From DAOTVY01 sp041082245 (GTDB lineage Bacteria > Chloroflexota > Chloroflexia > DTKN01): a stretch of 64,000 bases of DNA. The notes below the pieces were generated by a model that was not told the DNA's origin, did no database searches, and worked only from the letters and a program-made list of their open reading frames with translations. The stretch spans positions 14,008 to 78,007 of the forward strand of contig JBDOIE010000034.1 of NCBI GenBank assembly GCA_041082245.1. The letters run 5' to 3'. The translations under genes were made by a program, and so were the position numbers. Shown one piece after another: positions 17,828 through 25,767 of the stretch (its first letter is position 1; every line of letters starts with the position of its first letter).

Positions 17828-17875
17828 ATATTTCAATATCCAAATAGATTATACAAGCAAACAGCCGCTTGTCAA
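17828..17875 (-). promoter_or_regulatory. Promoter and ArsR-type operator of the dsrE-arsR-oxidoreductase operon
   Basis: On the minus strand, TTGACA (17870-17875) and TATAAT (17848-17853) are spaced by 16 nt. Immediately downstream lies the palindrome ATATTTCAATAT (17828-17839; arms ATATT/AATAT). This A+T-rich inverted repeat is the kind ArsR/SmtB repressors bind, placed where it would block RNA polymerase. Confidence 0.65.
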
Positions 17876-17900
17876 GCGGGGAACCCTTATGCGCTTGTGC

Positions 17901-17906
17901 TATAAT
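17901..17906 (+). promoter_or_regulatory. Extended -10 promoter for the DUF3786 gene
   Basis: TTGTGCTATAAT gives TATAAT at 17901-17906 with a TGn extension, 37 nt before the start codon. It is divergent from the ArsR-controlled promoter only ~50 nt away. Confidence 0.55.
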
Positions 17907-17942
17907 AAGCGATACAGTGCGTTACCCGGCGAGGAGGTCTCG

Positions 17943-18608
17943 ATGCAGGAACAGCCATCACCCGAAGACGAGGCAGCCCCAGTGCCGCGCAGTTATCGCG
18001 CTGCGCTCGAGCGGGCGCGGAAGCGCTTTGCAGGCCGAGAGCCACGCATCGACGCCGAGACTGCGGGTGTGCCTTACATCGATCTGGGAGGCGGGCAGGG
18101 CCGCTTCGAGATCCAGGTGCTAGGGCGCCGATACGTCGTCTCGTGGCCGGACCTTCGGGCAGCGGACGACAGCGGGGAGACGGCAAACCCTGTGCTGCAG
18201 ATCCTCCTCCTGCACTATCTTCTGACCTCGGACGGCATCACGCCGCGCGGACAATGGGTATCGTTCCGCGACCTGCCGGACGGGCGTGTCTACTACCCTG
18301 CATTTCGCGAGGGAAGCGAAGAGCGGCTGCTCGCGCGTTTCGGGGACGACATCGCAGGTTTTCTGCGCGCGGCGGAAGCACTCGGGGGCACGCCCCTTCC
18401 CTTCGCTGACCACGCGTTTGCTTTCCAGGTGCTCCCGCGCCTGCCGATGGCCGTGCTCCTTTGGGAAAGAGACGAGGAGTTCCCGCCGGAGGTACGGATC
18501 CTGTTCGACAGCACGGCGGCAAACTACCTCCCCACGGAAGACCTCGCGGTCATTGCGCGTTACCTGGCCGCGTGCCTCATCCGGAGTGCGGCAGGGCAAG
18601 CCGTTTGA
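17943..18608 (+). CDS. DUF3786 domain protein
   Basis: This 221-residue soluble protein of the DUF3786 family has landmarks GVPYIDLGGGQGRFEIQVLG, then ILLLHYLLTSDGITPRGQWV, and LPMAVLLWERDEEFPPEVRI. The terminal FDSTAANYLPTEDLAVIARYL closes the domain. The function is unknown; in anaerobes the family often occurs near corrinoid or Fe-S proteins, but no such neighbour is obvious here. The ATG at 17943 has GAGGAGG 7 nt upstream. It faces away from the dsrE operon and its stop codon overlaps the tRNA-Lys promoter. Confidence 0.8.
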   Translation: MQEQPSPEDEAAPVPRSYRAALERARKRFAGREPRIDAETAGVPYIDLGGGQGRFEIQVLGRRYVVSWPDLRAADDSGETANPVLQILLLHYLLTSDGITPRGQWVSFRDLPDGRVYYPAFREGSEERLLARFGDDIAGFLRAAEALGGTPLPFADHAFAFQVLPRLPMAVLLWERDEEFPPEVRILFDSTAANYLPTEDLAVIARYLAACLIRSAAGQAV

Positions 18609-18633
18609 CTTTTGCCCAGTTTGCCCCTACAAT
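18605..18633 (+). promoter_or_regulatory. tRNA-Lys promoter
   Basis: TTGACT (18605-18610) and TACAAT (18628-18633) are spaced by 17 nt. The -35 box contains the TGA stop of the preceding gene. Confidence 0.7.
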
Positions 18634-18641
18634 AGGTCCAA

Positions 18642-18714
18642 GGGCCGTTAGCTCAGGTGGCAGAGCATCTGACTTTTAATCAGAGGGTCGCAGGTTCGAG
18701 TCCTGCACGGCCCA
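18642..18714 (+). tRNA. tRNA-Lys (anticodon TTT)
   Basis: A complete cloverleaf is visible. The acceptor GGGCCGT pairs with ACGGCCC, the anticodon stem TCTGA/TCAGA flanks loop CTTTTAA, and the T arm is GCAGG-TTCGAGT-CCTGC. The discriminator is A and CCA is not encoded. MnmA (10084-11199) would modify its wobble U. Confidence 0.96.
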
Positions 18715-18723
18715 TACCCACTT

Positions 18724-18762
18724 GGAGCCCCATAGCAGCCGCTACGGGGCTCCGCCTTTTTT
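18724..18762 (+). terminator. Intrinsic terminator after tRNA-Lys
   Basis: The stem GGAGCCCC (18724-18731) / GGGGCTCC (18745-18752) is followed by GCC and a run of six T. It also lies at the 3' end of the convergent cpaF gene. Confidence 0.85.
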
Positions 18763-18766
18763 GTGC

Positions 18767-20137
18767 TCAGCGAGCGGACCGTGCTGCACTTGCCTCGGGC
18801 TTGGGGAGTGCAAAGATGTCTGGAGAAAGCTGGATGCCTGCCGCAGCAAGCCGTGCCATGAACCGCGGACGTACCCCCGTAGGCCGGAAACGTCCCTTCA
18901 CCCGCCCGGTCTCGTCCATTCCTTCCTCTTCGAAAATGAAGATGTCCTGCAGCACGATCACGTCCCCTTCCATCCCCTGTACTTCGGTCACGCTCACGAT
19001 CTTTCGCGACCCGTCTCGCAAGCGCGCCTGCTGGATGATGAGGTCGACCGCGGAGGCGATCTGTTCCCGGATCACCCGCACCGGGAGCTCCATTCCGGCC
19101 ATCAGCACCATCGTTTCCATGCGGGCGAGCGCATCCCGCGGAGAGTTCGCATGCAGCGTGGTCAGCGAGCCGTCGTGGCCGGTGTTCATGGCCTGGAGCA
19201 TATCCAGCGCCTCCCCGCCGCGGCATTCTCCCACCACGATCCGGTCCGGCCGCATCCGGAGAGCATTGATCACCAGGTCTCGGATCGTAACCCTCCCTGT
19301 GCCATCGGCATCGGCCGGCTTGGCCTCCAGCGTGACCACGTGTCGCTGATGCAGCTGGAGCTCCGCCGAGTCCTCGATCGTCACGATCCGCTCGTTCGCC
19401 GGGATAAAACTGGAAAGGACGTTCAAGAGCGTGGTCTTTCCAGAGCCCGTTCCGCCGGAGACCACGATGTTCAGCCGCGCCTGTACGCACGCCTTCAGGA
19501 ACTCGGCGATCTGTGGCGTCATCGAACCGAACCGGACCAGATCGTCGGTCGTCAACCGCTTCCGCGAAAACTTCCGGATCGTGATCGTAGGCCCGTTGAC
19601 AGCACACGGTGGGATGATGATGTTCACGCGCGAACCATCGGGAAGCCGGCCATCCACCATCGGCCACTTCGGGTCCAAGCGCCGCCCCAACGGGCGGATG
19701 ATACGCTGGATGATCCGATCCACGTGGCTTGCGTCCACAAAGTCGATCTGTACTTCCTCGAGCTTCCCCTCCCGCTCCACATAGGCCAGGCGGGGCCCGT
19801 TGACCATGATCTCGGTCACCGAATCATCCCGCAGGAATGGCTCCAGAGGTCCCAGCCCGAACAGCTCATCCATCACCGCCTCGTAGAGCCGTTGCGCCTG
19901 GGGCGCCGGGAGGTTAAGGCCGGCCTGCCGATATAGCACGGCCAGATGCTTCCGCGCCGCCTCCTCCGTACGCGCCGTCCGGGCCAGCGGGCCGCCTCCC
20001 AGCGCCGCCTCGATCTGCCGAGCAAAATCGAGTGTGATCTCGGGGAGTTTCGGCACCGGAGACAGGGCCTGCAGCGCAGCCGCGATCCCCTCAGGAGCCT
20101 CCCCTGGCTGTGGTCGCGCTCGGGATTGGTCGCTCAT
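18767..20137 (-). CDS. CpaF/TadA-type secretion ATPase (type II/IV secretion superfamily)
   Basis: This 456-residue hexameric ATPase normally drives Tad/Flp pilus assembly. The N-terminal domain carries LFGLGPLEPFLRDDSVTEIMV followed by NGP. Residues 228-236 form Walker A GGTGSGKTT. An Asp box ERIVTIEDSAEL, RMRPDRIVVGECRGGEALDM (Walker B region) and the His box GHDGSLTTLHANSP follow. It lacks the usual partners: no TadB/TadC membrane proteins, pilin or prepilin peptidase appear in this window, only a small gene upstream with a 4-nt overlap. The C-terminal ~50 residues (after EEEGMDETGRVKGRF) are typical of the family. Confidence 0.9.
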   Translation of the reverse strand: MSDQSRARPQPGEAPEGIAAALQALSPVPKLPEITLDFARQIEAALGGGPLARTARTEEAARKHLAVLYRQAGLNLPAPQAQRLYEAVMDELFGLGPLEPFLRDDSVTEIMVNGPRLAYVEREGKLEEVQIDFVDASHVDRIIQRIIRPLGRRLDPKWPMVDGRLPDGSRVNIIIPPCAVNGPTITIRKFSRKRLTTDDLVRFGSMTPQIAEFLKACVQARLNIVVSGGTGSGKTTLLNVLSSFIPANERIVTIEDSAELQLHQRHVVTLEAKPADADGTGRVTIRDLVINALRMRPDRIVVGECRGGEALDMLQAMNTGHDGSLTTLHANSPRDALARMETMVLMAGMELPVRVIREQIASAVDLIIQQARLRDGSRKIVSVTEVQGMEGDVIVLQDIFIFEEEGMDETGRVKGRFRPTGVRPRFMARLAAAGIQLSPDIFALPKPEASAARSAR

Positions 20138-20508
20138 GGCTGCTCCCCTCCTTGCGAAGCCTCAGTGGCACGGAGCGCTGCGCGCAGACTCGACAGCCAT
20201 ACCCCGATCCCAGGCCCCGCTTCCAGATCCTCAAAAGGAACGATGGCCAGTATGTGGTCTTTGTTCACCGCAAGGAACCGGGTCGTATAGAGGAGCGTCG
20301 TCACCGTCTCATCATATACGTAAACATCGGTCACTGCCAGAAACTGGGCTTCACTGTCGTTCAGCTCGTCAAGCAGGCGGTTGTCCGGCCTCAGGTAGAT
20401 CGAGCCCACGAGGGTCTGAGTGGGCATCCGCAGCAGCGCCCGCACAGGCCTCTTCGTGACCACGTTCGTAAAGATCTTTCCCTTGCTATCCACGTGGACC
20501 AGCGGCAT
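20134..20508 (-). CDS. Small uncharacterised protein translationally coupled to cpaF
   Basis: I do not recognise this 124-residue, predicted cytoplasmic, beta-rich protein. It begins MPLVHVDSKGKIFTNVVTKR, continues RPDNRLLDELNDSEAQFLAV and TDVYVYDETVTTLLYTTRFL. The VNKDHILAIVPFED segment suggests two or three beta strands. There is no signal peptide, membrane helix or metal motif. I chose the ATG at 20508 because AAGGAGG precedes it; longer starts have none. Its TGA overlaps the cpaF ATG (ATGA), so it is probably made together with CpaF and may be a regulator or adaptor. Confidence 0.6.
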   Translation of the reverse strand: MPLVHVDSKGKIFTNVVTKRPVRALLRMPTQTLVGSIYLRPDNRLLDELNDSEAQFLAVTDVYVYDETVTTLLYTTRFLAVNKDHILAIVPFEDLEAGPGIGVWLSSLRAALRATEASQGGEQP

Positions 20509-20778
20509 TCGGCACCTCCTTGCCCGCTCCTGCGCTTTCCTTGTCCACCGCGGGCAGGCCCAAGCGCACACACCCTGCGGCCCGATCCAGTCGATGGCTC
20601 TGCCACACCCCTTGGCCTCTTGAGACGTACTCCGAAATCCGGGTGGAACAGAACACTCACAAGCCGCGATGGCCACGAAGGGGATATATGGCTCCTCCAG
20701 AGCCCACCGCCCTTGGGTTCGCCACGCGGCGCCAGATGATGGCATCCCTTTCGAACCCTGGATCGCCGGCCAAGAAGG
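20509..20778 (-). other. Long 5' leader of the small-protein/cpaF transcript
   Basis: From the promoter at 20779-20807 the message would carry about 265 nt before the first start codon. I looked for a cyclic-di-GMP or other riboswitch core and did not find a convincing one. The stretch shows no supported coding frame. The rest of the gap to 20923 holds that promoter and the upstream region of the peptidase gene. Confidence 0.35.
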
Positions 20779-20807
20779 AGTATAGCACCTCCATCCACAC
20801 GATGCAA
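20779..20807 (-). promoter_or_regulatory. Promoter for the small-protein/cpaF operon
   Basis: On the minus strand, TTGCAT (20802-20807) and TATACT (20779-20784) are spaced by 17 nt. Confidence 0.55.
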
Positions 20808-20923
20808 GGCGGTACGATCCGGAGGCACCTACCGGATAACCGTCCTGTTACTTTCCGCAAACGAGCCGCTATCCCGGGAAAACGATACTGGAAACTGGCG
20901 GAAAAATGTGATGGAGGTGAGAA

Positions 20924-23900
20924 ATGAAGGGACCCCGTCAGCGAAGATTCTGGAAAGGATTGTCTGTTGCACTTGCGGTCTGGCTCGGCGTGTCGGGGCT
21001 CGGTGCTCGTGCGGTCCGGGCAGGCGGCCCGACTCTTGCTTCCGAAAGCCCGACAGCGCCTGGAGTCCACGTTGTCTCCGTCGGACTGGATGACCTGATC
21101 CTCGAGTACACCCTCCCACCGATATCGGTCGAAGAAGTCCTCGTGGACGGCCAGCACTACACACAGGTGCAGGCAGACGGACTGGAAATCGCCGGAGAAG
21201 CAGGACAGCCAGCGTTGCCCTCCGCTGCGTTCTGGGTGGGGTTCCCCCCTGAAGGGAGCGCAGAGGTCGTCGTCCTGGATGCGACGGCGCACACAGTCGC
21301 GCTGAGCGCTCCGTTGCTCCCAGTTCCGGCAGCCGCCGTAGAGGAACCTGTGCCTGAAGGACTTTTCCCCAGTGAAGCGCTGCGCGCTCGAACCGGCCCT
21401 GACAGGTCTGTCTACGGGGTCGATGCACTCTTCCCAGGGACTGTTGCCGAAATCCAGCCGGTCGGGTGGATCCGCAGCCAGCGCGTGGGTATCCTTCGCC
21501 TGTTTCCGGTACAGGTCAACCCCGCGCGCAGCGAACTCATACTGTACGATTCCCTGCGCATCCAGCTGCGCTTCCCTGGTGCCGGGGCCGGCCAAACGGT
21601 TGCTGAAACCGCTCCGTTCGAGGCGCTTCTCCGAGCGCTGTTGTTGAACGCGGACCAGGCGCGGTTGTGGCGCGCCCGCACGGAACCCATCGCTGCCGGT
21701 GTTCAGGCCGCGCTCCCTGGCGACGCTCGGTTCCTGCAGCTCCTCGTCGATCACGACGGACTCTACCGGCTCGACGCGCAACAGCTGGAGGAGCTGGGGC
21801 TCCCTCTGGAAGCCATCGATCCACGCCAGCTCCACCTCCTCCTCGACGGGGTAGAAGTTCCGCTGTGGATTCCTGGGGAAGCAGACGGTGTACTCGAACC
21901 GGATGAATCGATCTACTTCTACGGCGAGGCCTCGCGTTCCCGCTACGCACGCACGAACGTCTACTGGCTGACGCTGGACGTCACGCCCGGCCAGCGCATG
22001 CCTGTGGTTTCGGCCCAACCGAGCGGTGCGCCGCCTGCACCAGCCCTGATCGCGACCCGGCACGCAGAGGAAAACCACCTCTATGCCAGCCAGCTTGCCG
22101 ATCAGCCTGGCTCCGACCCGTGGTTCTGGACCTACCTGTACACACTGTCCGCTCCCCAGCGCACGTTCGACCTCGTGCTCGACGACCTGGGGAGTGGATC
22201 CTTCCAGGCCACGCTGCGCCTGTACCTGCGCAGCTCGCTTGCAACCGGACTCAACCCAGATCACCACGCACAGGTGTTCCTGAACGACACCTTCCTGACA
22301 GACATCTGGTGGAACGATCGGGATCCAGCCCTCATCGAGGCCCCTGTGCCCGAAGGGCTGCTCCACAACGGCACCAATACGGTGCGCCTGGTGGCGGCCG
22401 GCGATACCGGCTACACGTATGACCTGTTCTACGTCGACTGGATCGAACTCCGGTACCCTCGCCAAAGCCTCGTCCAGGGAAGCGAGACCGCGATCGAGGT
22501 TCCAGACGGCGGCCCGTGGGCGCTTTCCCTCGAGCCCTTTGCCGACCCGGCGATCGTCGCGCTTGCGGTCAAAGACCCCCGTACCCCGTTGTTGCTGACT
22601 GGCGAAACAGAGCCGGTTCCCGACGGTTTCCGCTTCCGCTTCGAGAGCGTCGCAGGAAACGGGGCACAGTACCTCGTCCTTTCCCTCAGCGAGGCTGAGG
22701 CCCCTGCAGCTGTAATCGCACGGACAAGGCCGGACCTGCTGCGGCCTCGGGGCGCGGACTACCTGGTGATCGCGCCCGGCGCCTTCTTCGAAGCGATCCG
22801 GCCTCTTCTCGATGTCTACGAAGCAGATGGACTGCGCACGGCGCTCGTCGATGTGCAGGAGATCTACGATGCGTTCAGCTACGGCCGGCCGGATCCGGAG
22901 GCCATCCGGGCCTTCATCGCCTACGCCTATGCGCATTGGACCCCTCCGGCCCCGACCTACGTGCTCCTGGTCGGCGACGGGCACTACGACTTCCGGGACA
23001 ACCTGGGATATGGCCAGCCTAACTGGATCCCGCCCTATCTCGCCTATGTCGACCCCTGGATCGGGGAATCGCTTGCCGACAACCGGTATGTTTCGGTCGT
23101 GGGAGATGATCCGCTCGCTGATCTGCTGCTCGGCCGACTTCCGGTGAACACGCCGGACGAGGTGGCGGCCGTTGTACAGAAGACACTGGCGCTGCGCGCG
23201 GAGACCAGCCCGCAGCCGTGGCACAGCCGCGTGCTGTTCATCGCGGACAATCCGGACAGCTCTGGAAACTTTCCCGCGCTGTCCGACCACATCGCAAGCA
23301 GCCATCTTCCGGACGCCTACACGGCCGACAAGGTTTATCTGGGGATCAACTACCCCTACCAGAACCCGGCTCTGGCCGCGCGTAGCGCGATCCTGCAAGC
23401 CATCGACGAAGGGCGCCTGGTGGCCAACTATATCGGCCATGCAGGAGTTTCGACGCTCGCGGGAGAGCAGATGCTCCGCACCGTTGACGTTCAAGCCCTC
23501 GCGAACGGCCCTCGGTTTCCGCTCTTGCTCGTGTGGGCCTGCTATGCAGGCCGGTACGGCGAGCCGGACGCAGCGAACAGTGCGATCACGGAGATCGCCG
23601 TACGCACTCCGGAGCGCGGTGCGGTCGCGGCTTGGGGTTCTAGCGGCGTGGGTCTGTTCTGGACACACCAGTATATGAACGAAGGAGTCTTTGACGCATT
23701 CTTCGAGGACGGGATCGCCAACGTTGGGGCGGCGCTCCTCGCAGGAAACCTGCGGCTGTACGCAACGGCTCCCTCGATGGGGTTCGAACTGGACGAGTTC
23801 GTTCTCCTGGGCGATCCGGCCGTGCAGCTGCCCCTCCTCCCGACCAACCTGACTTTCTCCGACGCATGGGCAACTCCCGATCCCGTGGCTGAGACCAGCC

Positions 23901-24535
23901 CTGTCACGATCACCCTGCGCCTCAAGAACCAGGGTCCGGCCCCGGCAAGCGACGTCCGACTCAGCCTTCTGGTTCCCGATGACTGGACGCTTCTGACCTA
24001 CAAAGCGACCGGCCTCGAGCTCACCCTGATCTCCCCTAGCCCGCCGGTCTGGTCCCTCGGCGAGCTTGCAGCGGAGCAAGGGGGCGAAATTGCCATCACG
24101 CTGCGTGCCGGGACCCTCGGTTGGTTACCGGTCACAGCCCTTCTGGAAACCTCCACCCCGGAAACGACCCTGGACGACAACCGGGTGCAGCTCGACGTTC
24201 AGGTCGTCCCCCCGCCGGCAGCCTACATCACCCTCCAGGTGGAACCCGGAGTCGTCCTGGCGGGAACAGAGGCGCAGGTACGCATCGTTGTCCAGGACGC
24301 CCAGGGCCGGCCCGCCCCCGATGGAACTGCCGTTCGGCTAGAAGCGAGCGCCGGGACGCTCGATGCGTCGCTCCTTTTCACACACGGAGGCATTGCTCAG
24401 GCCAAATATCGCGCGCCGCGGCTTCCTGGCACCGTGAAGCTTGTGGCGAGCACCGACCACGTCCGTGCGGAGATCTCGCTTCCGGTTACGGCGGCCAGGA
24501 CAAGCAGCAGATCCATTGAGCCAAAGCGTCCCTAG
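20924..24535 (+). CDS. Secreted C25 (gingipain-like) cysteine peptidase with Ig-like C-terminal domains
   Basis: This 1203-residue protein starts with a signal peptide (positively charged start, hydrophobic 13-30, AVRAG). A propeptide-like region (~40-580) precedes the C25 catalytic domain, which begins near DYLVIAPGAFFEAIRPLLDV. The catalytic dyad is His839 in YIGHAG and Cys873 in VWACYAGRYG. GDGHYDFRDNLGY and the LLLGRLPVNTPDEV motif are typical of gingipain/C25 folds. After ~965 come a CARDB-like domain (SPVTITLRLKNQGPAPASDV) and an invasin/Big-like domain. No type IX sorting domain is evident, unlike Bacteroidetes gingipains. It probably digests extracellular protein. GGAGGTGAG precedes the ATG. 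Confidence 0.85.
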   Translation: MKGPRQRRFWKGLSVALAVWLGVSGLGARAVRAGGPTLASESPTAPGVHVVSVGLDDLILEYTLPPISVEEVLVDGQHYTQVQADGLEIAGEAGQPALPSAAFWVGFPPEGSAEVVVLDATAHTVALSAPLLPVPAAAVEEPVPEGLFPSEALRARTGPDRSVYGVDALFPGTVAEIQPVGWIRSQRVGILRLFPVQVNPARSELILYDSLRIQLRFPGAGAGQTVAETAPFEALLRALLLNADQARLWRARTEPIAAGVQAALPGDARFLQLLVDHDGLYRLDAQQLEELGLPLEAIDPRQLHLLLDGVEVPLWIPGEADGVLEPDESIYFYGEASRSRYARTNVYWLTLDVTPGQRMPVVSAQPSGAPPAPALIATRHAEENHLYASQLADQPGSDPWFWTYLYTLSAPQRTFDLVLDDLGSGSFQATLRLYLRSSLATGLNPDHHAQVFLNDTFLTDIWWNDRDPALIEAPVPEGLLHNGTNTVRLVAAGDTGYTYDLFYVDWIELRYPRQSLVQGSETAIEVPDGGPWALSLEPFADPAIVALAVKDPRTPLLLTGETEPVPDGFRFRFESVAGNGAQYLVLSLSEAEAPAAVIARTRPDLLRPRGADYLVIAPGAFFEAIRPLLDVYEADGLRTALVDVQEIYDAFSYGRPDPEAIRAFIAYAYAHWTPPAPTYVLLVGDGHYDFRDNLGYGQPNWIPPYLAYVDPWIGESLADNRYVSVVGDDPLADLLLGRLPVNTPDEVAAVVQKTLALRAETSPQPWHSRVLFIADNPDSSGNFPALSDHIASSHLPDAYTADKVYLGINYPYQNPALAARSAILQAIDEGRLVANYIGHAGVSTLAGEQMLRTVDVQALANGPRFPLLLVWACYAGRYGEPDAANSAITEIAVRTPERGAVAAWGSSGVGLFWTHQYMNEGVFDAFFEDGIANVGAALLAGNLRLYATAPSMGFELDEFVLLGDPAVQLPLLPTNLTFSDAWATPDPVAETSPVTITLRLKNQGPAPASDVRLSLLVPDDWTLLTYKATGLELTLISPSPPVWSLGELAAEQGGEIAITLRAGTLGWLPVTALLETSTPETTLDDNRVQLDVQVVPPPAAYITLQVEPGVVLAGTEAQVRIVVQDAQGRPAPDGTAVRLEASAGTLDASLLFTHGGIAQAKYRAPRLPGTVKLVASTDHVRAEISLPVTAARTSSRSIEPKRP

Positions 24536-24561
24536 GAAGGGTCTACCTCGGGCGGTGCACC

Positions 24562-25767
24562 GTGGAGACGACGCTCCTGGTTGTAGAGGACGACGAATTC
24601 GTGCGGTCGAGCCTGGAGAAGTTGCTGGACCAGCAGGGGTACCGGGTGCTGACTGCTCCCCACGGGTCGGCAGCACTCGACATCCTGCAGCAGCAGGTGG
24701 TCCATCTCGTGCTCACGGATCTCCGGGTCGAGCCGGTGAATGGCCTGGAGCTCCTGGCGCACGTGCGGGCTTTGTCCCTTGGGACAGCGGTGATCGTCCT
24801 GACAGGCTACGGATCGCTCGAAACGGCCATCCGCGCTCTGCGGGCCGGCGCCGACGACTACCTGCTGAAACCGTGCGAGCCAGGGGTGCTCCTGGAGCGG
24901 GTCCAGGCTGCGCTCACCCGACGTCGCGCGATGCTGGAATCGCTGAAAGCAGAAACCGCCTGGGAGGCGGTACAGGCGCTCACACGGGTTCTCGCTACCC
25001 TGGATCCGGAAACCTTCCGGCATTCCCACAGGGTCGCGCACTTTGCCCGAGAGCTGGGCCGGGCGATGCAAGTGGCTTGCGGGGAAAGGCATGAACTCTG
25101 GCTCGCAGGGCTCCTTCACGACATCGGCAAACTCGGCATCGGCTCTGCGCTGCTCAAGAAGCCTGGCCCGCTCTCGATGCAGGAGCGCCGAAGGGTCCGC
25201 CTCCATCCCCTCTTTTCCGTGAACATCTTGCGGCCGATCGGCACGCTCCAGTCCCTCCTTCCCGCCGTGCTCCACCATCACGAGCGGTACGACGGTCGCG
25301 GCTACCCGAACGGTCTTTCGGGAAAGAGCATTCCTGCGGCCGCACGACTACTCGCCGTGGTAGACAGCTTTTCCGCGATGACAGAAGATCGCTCGTACCG
25401 TGCAGCGCGGAGTTGCGAGGAGGCGCTCTCCCTTCTGGAGCAGGGAGCAGGGCGACAGTGGGACCCGGCGATCGTGCAGGTGTGGGTGAGGTTAGTGCGT
25501 GCCGGAGACCTGGACGTGAATCCGCCGAACGCACGCATTGATGACGAGCTTCCCAGGCTCTTCGCGCATATGTTCTCGAGCCCGTGGTTCCCTCCGGGCG
25601 ACAAGACATCGCAAGCAACGCGGGCAGCTGCGCCTGGGTTCCGTAAGCGAACCACGACGGTTTGTGGATCGCACCAGGGGATGCCGGACCGTCCAAGAGG
25701 CGCCGTTTACGAGCAGGACGGTAGAGCTGGCAATCGCACGGTGAAAGCCGTGCCTTTGCCGGGCTGA
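24562..25767 (+). CDS. Response regulator with HD-GYP output domain (c-di-GMP phosphodiesterase)
   Basis: This 401-residue protein has an N-terminal receiver (LLVVEDDEFVRSSL, phospho-acceptor in LVLTDLRVEPVNG, LKPC in place of KP-loop). The HD-GYP domain follows, with LLHDIGKLGI and HHHERYDGRGYPNGL, the signature of enzymes that hydrolyse cyclic di-GMP. The last ~70 residues are poorly conserved in appearance. Its 3' end overlaps the convergent histidine kinase gene by 61 nt. The GTG start has only a weak ribosome site. Its kinase partner may be the neighbouring convergent one. Confidence 0.87.
   Translation: METTLLVVEDDEFVRSSLEKLLDQQGYRVLTAPHGSAALDILQQQVVHLVLTDLRVEPVNGLELLAHVRALSLGTAVIVLTGYGSLETAIRALRAGADDYLLKPCEPGVLLERVQAALTRRRAMLESLKAETAWEAVQALTRVLATLDPETFRHSHRVAHFARELGRAMQVACGERHELWLAGLLHDIGKLGIGSALLKKPGPLSMQERRRVRLHPLFSVNILRPIGTLQSLLPAVLHHHERYDGRGYPNGLSGKSIPAAARLLAVVDSFSAMTEDRSYRAARSCEEALSLLEQGAGRQWDPAIVQVWVRLVRAGDLDVNPPNARIDDELPRLFAHMFSSPWFPPGDKTSQATRAAAPGFRKRTTTVCGSHQGMPDRPRGAVYEQDGRAGNRTVKAVPLPG

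Noticed and set aside
18642..18762. Integration (att) site at tRNA-Lys
   Set aside because: No integrase, no second copy of the tRNA 3' end and no island boundary nearby; a normal terminator follows.
20509..20778. Cyclic di-GMP riboswitch in the cpaF leader
   Set aside because: A GAAA-containing loop near a GGG tract was seen, but the conserved core expected for known classes was not.
20657..24079. 1140-codon open frame antisense to the C25 peptidase gene
   Set aside because: High G+C codon bias leaves the opposite strand open. The frame has no domain-like pattern, and the sense gene is well supported.
25530..25767. Frameshift in the HD-GYP gene making its tail spurious
   Set aside because: The tail looks atypical, but the frame is continuous and no shifted frame restores a better ending, so it is annotated as is.
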